Shown one piece after another: positions 14,477 to 16,705 of a DNA stretch of 16,705 nucleotides. A model generated the notes under the pieces. The model was not told where the DNA came from and ran no database searches. It saw nothing but the letters and a program-made list of their open reading frames with translations. The DNA comes from Verrucomicrobiaceae bacterium. GTDB lineage: Bacteria; Verrucomicrobiota; Verrucomicrobiia; Verrucomicrobiales; Verrucomicrobiaceae. Both the position numbers and the translations under genes were made by a program. Location of the stretch: assembly GCA_021151605.1 (NCBI GenBank), contig JAGKWZ010000193.1, positions 1 to 16,705 on the forward strand, read 5' to 3'. Position 1 is the first letter of the stretch, and every line of letters starts with the position of its first letter.

Positions 14477-15736
14477 TTATTCGAAACGGATGCGCGGGTC
14501 AGTGAGCGCGACGAAGAAGTCAGACAAGATGTTGCCCACCATGAGCAAGACGACCTGGATAACGAGAATGCCCATCACGAGCGGGTAATCGCGATCTAGC
14601 ACGCTGTAGTAGCCAAGCAGGCCGAAGCCGTTGATCTCGAAGATCAGCTCGATGAGTGTCGATCCAGCCACAAAGATCGAGACGATGTGCCCCAGCGTCG
14701 TTGCCAGCGGGATGAGTGAGTTCCGCAGCGCATGCACAAGCACCGCGCGCTTAAATCCCGCGCCCTTGGCCACCGCCGTGCGGACGTAGTCAGCGGCGAG
14801 GTTGTCCATGAGGTTGTTTTTCACCAGCATGGTCATGAAGGCGAAACTGCCGACCATGTAGCAGACCAGCGGCAGCACGGCGTGATGCACCACGTCCCAG
14901 GCTTTGCCACCAACGGTCAGTGAGGCAAAGTTTTCACTCACGAAGCCGCCGGTGGGAAACCAATTCAGCCGTGCCGCGAGATAGACCACGAGCACGCTCG
15001 CCAGCACAAAGCCGGGGATGGAATAGCCCACGAAGATGAGGATCGAGCTCGCATTGTCGATCACCGTGCGGTGCTTGATGGCCTTCAAAATGCCGAGCGG
15101 GATGCAGACGAGGTAGCTGATGATGAAGGTGACTAGCCCATAGAAAATCGACACAGGCATGCGCTCACGGATCATGTCCCAGACATACTCGTTGTAGCGT
15201 GTCGAGATGCCGAGGTTGCCTTGCAGAAGGCCATCGAACTTCGGGCGGAAGACCTGCACGCGCTCTTTTTCCTTTTCCGGTCGTGTCTTCCATGCATCTA
15301 AGTCCACTAATGAGTGCAGGGTGTAGAGTTTGCCATCCCTGCTGACCTGCGCTTCTGTGATCCGGTAGGCGTTGTTCGGCTTCCATAGCTCCCTCGGCAG
15401 CAGCTCTTGCAGTGTCACCGACATCTGATCCTTGCCCTTTTCAAACTTGATGAACTGCTTGTCGCCTTCCTTTGGCAAGATGCCCAGCCAGGCAAGGTAA
15501 GCCGGAAAGAACGGCCGGTCGAAACCATAGTAGGCGGCCATCTCCTCCTTCTGCTCCTCACTGAGCGAGGCTCCAGCGTCCTTCATGCCGCGATCTCCCT
15601 GCTGCGCTGATGCTTGTCGCAGCGCTGCCTCCAGCGGTCCGCCCGGCGTCACCCTCGTGATGAAAAACACCACCATCGTCGCCCCGATCAGAGTCGGAAG
15701 AATGAGCAGGAAGCGTCGGATGAAGTAGTCGCGCAT
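14477..15736 (-). CDS. yejB: ABC importer permease, YejB-like, with periplasmic insertion
   Basis: A 419-residue inner-membrane permease and first gene of the importer operon. It starts 'MRDYFIRRFLLILPTLIGAT', with the first helix and 'TRVTPGGP' typical of YejB. Later blocks are 'YLVCIPLGILKAI', 'SSILIFVGYSIPGFVLA', the EAA-loop region 'YVRTAVAKGAGFKRAVLVHA', and the ending 'LTDPRIRFE', as in YejB. E. coli YejB has about 364 residues; here roughly 80 additional hydrophilic residues (about 87-168) lie in the first periplasmic loop, between 'YLAWLG' and 'NLGISTRY'. With YejE it forms the membrane channel. The yej genes in E. coli import microcin C and peptides; that specificity is inferred by homology only. 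The gene is divergent from the LysR regulator across 163 bp. Confidence 0.92.
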   Translation of the reverse strand: MRDYFIRRFLLILPTLIGATMVVFFITRVTPGGPLEAALRQASAQQGDRGMKDAGASLSEEQKEEMAAYYGFDRPFFPAYLAWLGILPKEGDKQFIKFEKGKDQMSVTLQELLPRELWKPNNAYRITEAQVSRDGKLYTLHSLVDLDAWKTRPEKEKERVQVFRPKFDGLLQGNLGISTRYNEYVWDMIRERMPVSIFYGLVTFIISYLVCIPLGILKAIKHRTVIDNASSILIFVGYSIPGFVLASVLVVYLAARLNWFPTGGFVSENFASLTVGGKAWDVVHHAVLPLVCYMVGSFAFMTMLVKNNLMDNLAADYVRTAVAKGAGFKRAVLVHALRNSLIPLATTLGHIVSIFVAGSTLIELIFEINGFGLLGYYSVLDRDYPLVMGILVIQVVLLMVGNILSDFFVALTDPRIRFE

Positions 15737-15820
15737 GAGGCGGTGTCAGAGATAGGATGGGACTGTCAGACATACGCGGCGAAGTGACAAGAGTTTGTAT
15801 GAGAAAGATCCGATGAGGTA

Positions 15821-15838
15821 ACCTTTTTGCGAAAAGGT
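15821..15838. promoter_or_regulatory. Perfect inverted repeat, candidate regulator site
   Basis: ACCTTTT (15821-15827) and AAAAGGT (15832-15838) form a perfect 7-bp inverted repeat around TGCG. It lies mid-way between the divergent starts, 85 bp upstream of yejB and 62 bp upstream of the LysR gene. It does not show the usual T-N11-A LysR core clearly, so a different factor or a transcript hairpin remains possible. Confidence 0.4.
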
Positions 15839-15862
15839 CAGGACTCATGATTCGGCTCAACT

Positions 15863-15882
15863 TCTTTGAACCAAGACAAAGA
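15863..15882. promoter_or_regulatory. Second inverted repeat next to the LysR start
   Basis: TCTTTG (15863-15868) and CAAAGA (15877-15882) are perfect 6-bp arms spaced by 8 bases, 17 bp before the LysR ATG. The position suits an autoregulatory site; the short arms mean chance cannot be excluded. Confidence 0.35.
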
Positions 15883-15899
15883 CGCCACTAGATTGGCCA

Positions 15900-16705
15900 A
15901 TGAACATCCATCATTTGGAACTCTTCTTTTACGTCGCAAAGCATCAGGGTGTAAGTGCTGCGGCTCGGCATATCCCATATGGGATTCAACAGCCGGCGAT
16001 AAGTGCGCAGATCATCCAGCTTGAGGACAGTCTCGGAGTAACACTCTTTCAAAGGCGCCCCTTTGAGCTGACGACGGAGGGGCGGGAGCTGTTTGGGTTC
16101 ATCGAGCCGTTTTTCTGTGGGCTGCCGAAGCTGGCAGATCGGCTTCGCGGTGGGCGGGAGGTGCGTCTGCGGATCGGAGCCCCAGCGGCGATCCAGCACA
16201 GCTATCTGCCGCGTCTTCTGAAGGCGTTGCGGCGGCGTTTTGCGAGGCTGGAACTCGCTCTGGTGACGGGCTGGCAAAGTGATTTCGAAGCGCGACTGCT
16301 GGCCGATGAACTCGACCTCGCTGTGACGAGCACCTTTGGCAAACCTGCAGCTGGTATCCAGCATCGTGAATTGCTCTCGCTACCGATGGCGCTGCTAGTG
16401 CCAGAGAAGAGCCGGATCAAAAGTCCTGACGATCTTTGGAAACAGGATCGCATCGACGAGCCGCTGATCTGTGTGGAGTCAGTGGATGCGATGTGCCGCT
16501 GTTTTCAGCACGAATTGCAGTGTCGTAAGATCGAGTGGTATCCAACACTGGAACTGGCCTCGCTGGATCTAGTAGCAGAATACGCAGCTCAAGGTTTCGG
16601 CGTGGGACTGGTTATTGATCAGCCCGACTCCCGCCCACCTGCGGGCACACGGCGTCTGCGCCTGGAGAATTTTCCGCTGCTGACTTATATGGCGATGTGG
16701 CGAGG
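15900..16705 (+). CDS. LysR-family transcriptional regulator (3' end outside the window)
   Basis: An open frame from ATG at 15900 runs without a stop to the right edge, giving 268 residues of a protein expected to be about 290-300 long. The N-terminus is a LysR winged helix-turn-helix: 'MNIHHLELFFYVAKHQGVSA', then 'IPYGIQQPAISAQIIQLEDS' and 'LFQRRPFELTTEGRELF'. The effector domain begins near 'VRLRIGAPAAI' and includes 'LPRLLKALRRRF', 'LDLAVTST' and 'YAAQGFGVGLVID'. LysR proteins act as tetramers whose small-molecule ligand changes promoter bending and transcription. The divergent importer operon is the natural target, with an imported compound or its derivative as the likely inducer (inference). 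No ribosome binding site is evident. Confidence 0.92.
   Translation, partial: MNIHHLELFFYVAKHQGVSAAARHIPYGIQQPAISAQIIQLEDSLGVTLFQRRPFELTTEGRELFGFIEPFFCGLPKLADRLRGGREVRLRIGAPAAIQHSYLPRLLKALRRRFARLELALVTGWQSDFEARLLADELDLAVTSTFGKPAAGIQHRELLSLPMALLVPEKSRIKSPDDLWKQDRIDEPLICVESVDAMCRCFQHELQCRKIEWYPTLELASLDLVAEYAAQGFGVGLVIDQPDSRPPAGTRRLRLENFPLLTYMAMWR

Larger units (their letters stand above)
15737..15899. promoter_or_regulatory. Divergent promoter region, importer operon versus LysR gene
   Basis: This 163-bp gap must hold the promoters of yejB (minus) and the LysR gene (plus). Two inverted repeats stand out, listed separately: 15821-15838 and 15863-15882. No clear -35/-10 pair was recognised on either strand, and neither start has a good Shine-Dalgarno sequence. 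LysR proteins commonly bind between themselves and a divergent target operon. Confidence 0.5.

Overview
This is a GC-rich bacterial window that looks like Verrucomicrobiota (a Prosthecobacter/Verrucomicrobium-type genome). That is inferred from gene style: secreted BNR 'sialidase' and BD-FAE-type esterases, a Tm-1-like UPF0261 protein, a LysR regulator with a distinctive 'IPYGIQQPAIS' recognition helix, few Shine-Dalgarno sequences, and a nested palindromic repeat between genes. No rRNA, tRNA, CRISPR array or transposase gene was seen.

Layout. (1) 2-1816, plus: a phage head-morphogenesis gene (end of a Mu gpF-like domain followed by a HipA-like kinase-fold domain). One in-frame TAA interrupts it and its 3' end is lost, so it is a prophage relic. 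(2) 1732-5267, minus: a three-gene catabolic cluster running GH32-like protein, BNR/sialidase, secreted esterase. The GH32-like gene has no N-terminal nucleophile region, and the esterase tail runs into the phage relic. (3) 5439-8045, plus: a Tm-1-like (UPF0261) protein, a truncated addiction-module antitoxin, an AT-richer small gene with its own ribosome binding site, and an orphan lutA-like iron-sulfur protein. (4) 8102-8161: a strong hairpin region between convergent genes. (5) 8174-15736, minus: a tight operon yejB - yejE - YejA-like lipoprotein - two ATPases - esterase paralogue, i.e. a microcin C/oligopeptide-type ABC importer with unusual periplasmic insertions in both permeases. (6) 15900 to the end, plus: a LysR-type regulator, divergent from the importer operon and running off the window.

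How it fits together. The importer would bind peptides or similar solutes with a lipoprotein, pass them through YejB/YejE and be driven by two separate ATPases. The divergent LysR gene is the obvious candidate regulator, with two inverted repeats in the shared 163-bp promoter region. The GH32/BNR/esterase group and the operon-end esterase suggest degradation of external glycans or esters.

I did not find a convincing wholly new system. The most notable signals are several apparent gene-breaking junctions (near 701, 1770-1805, 5300-5330 and 6905-6920), a kinase fold fused to a capsid-associated protein, the enlarged periplasmic faces of the importer, and two paralogous esterases that differ at the expected catalytic histidine.
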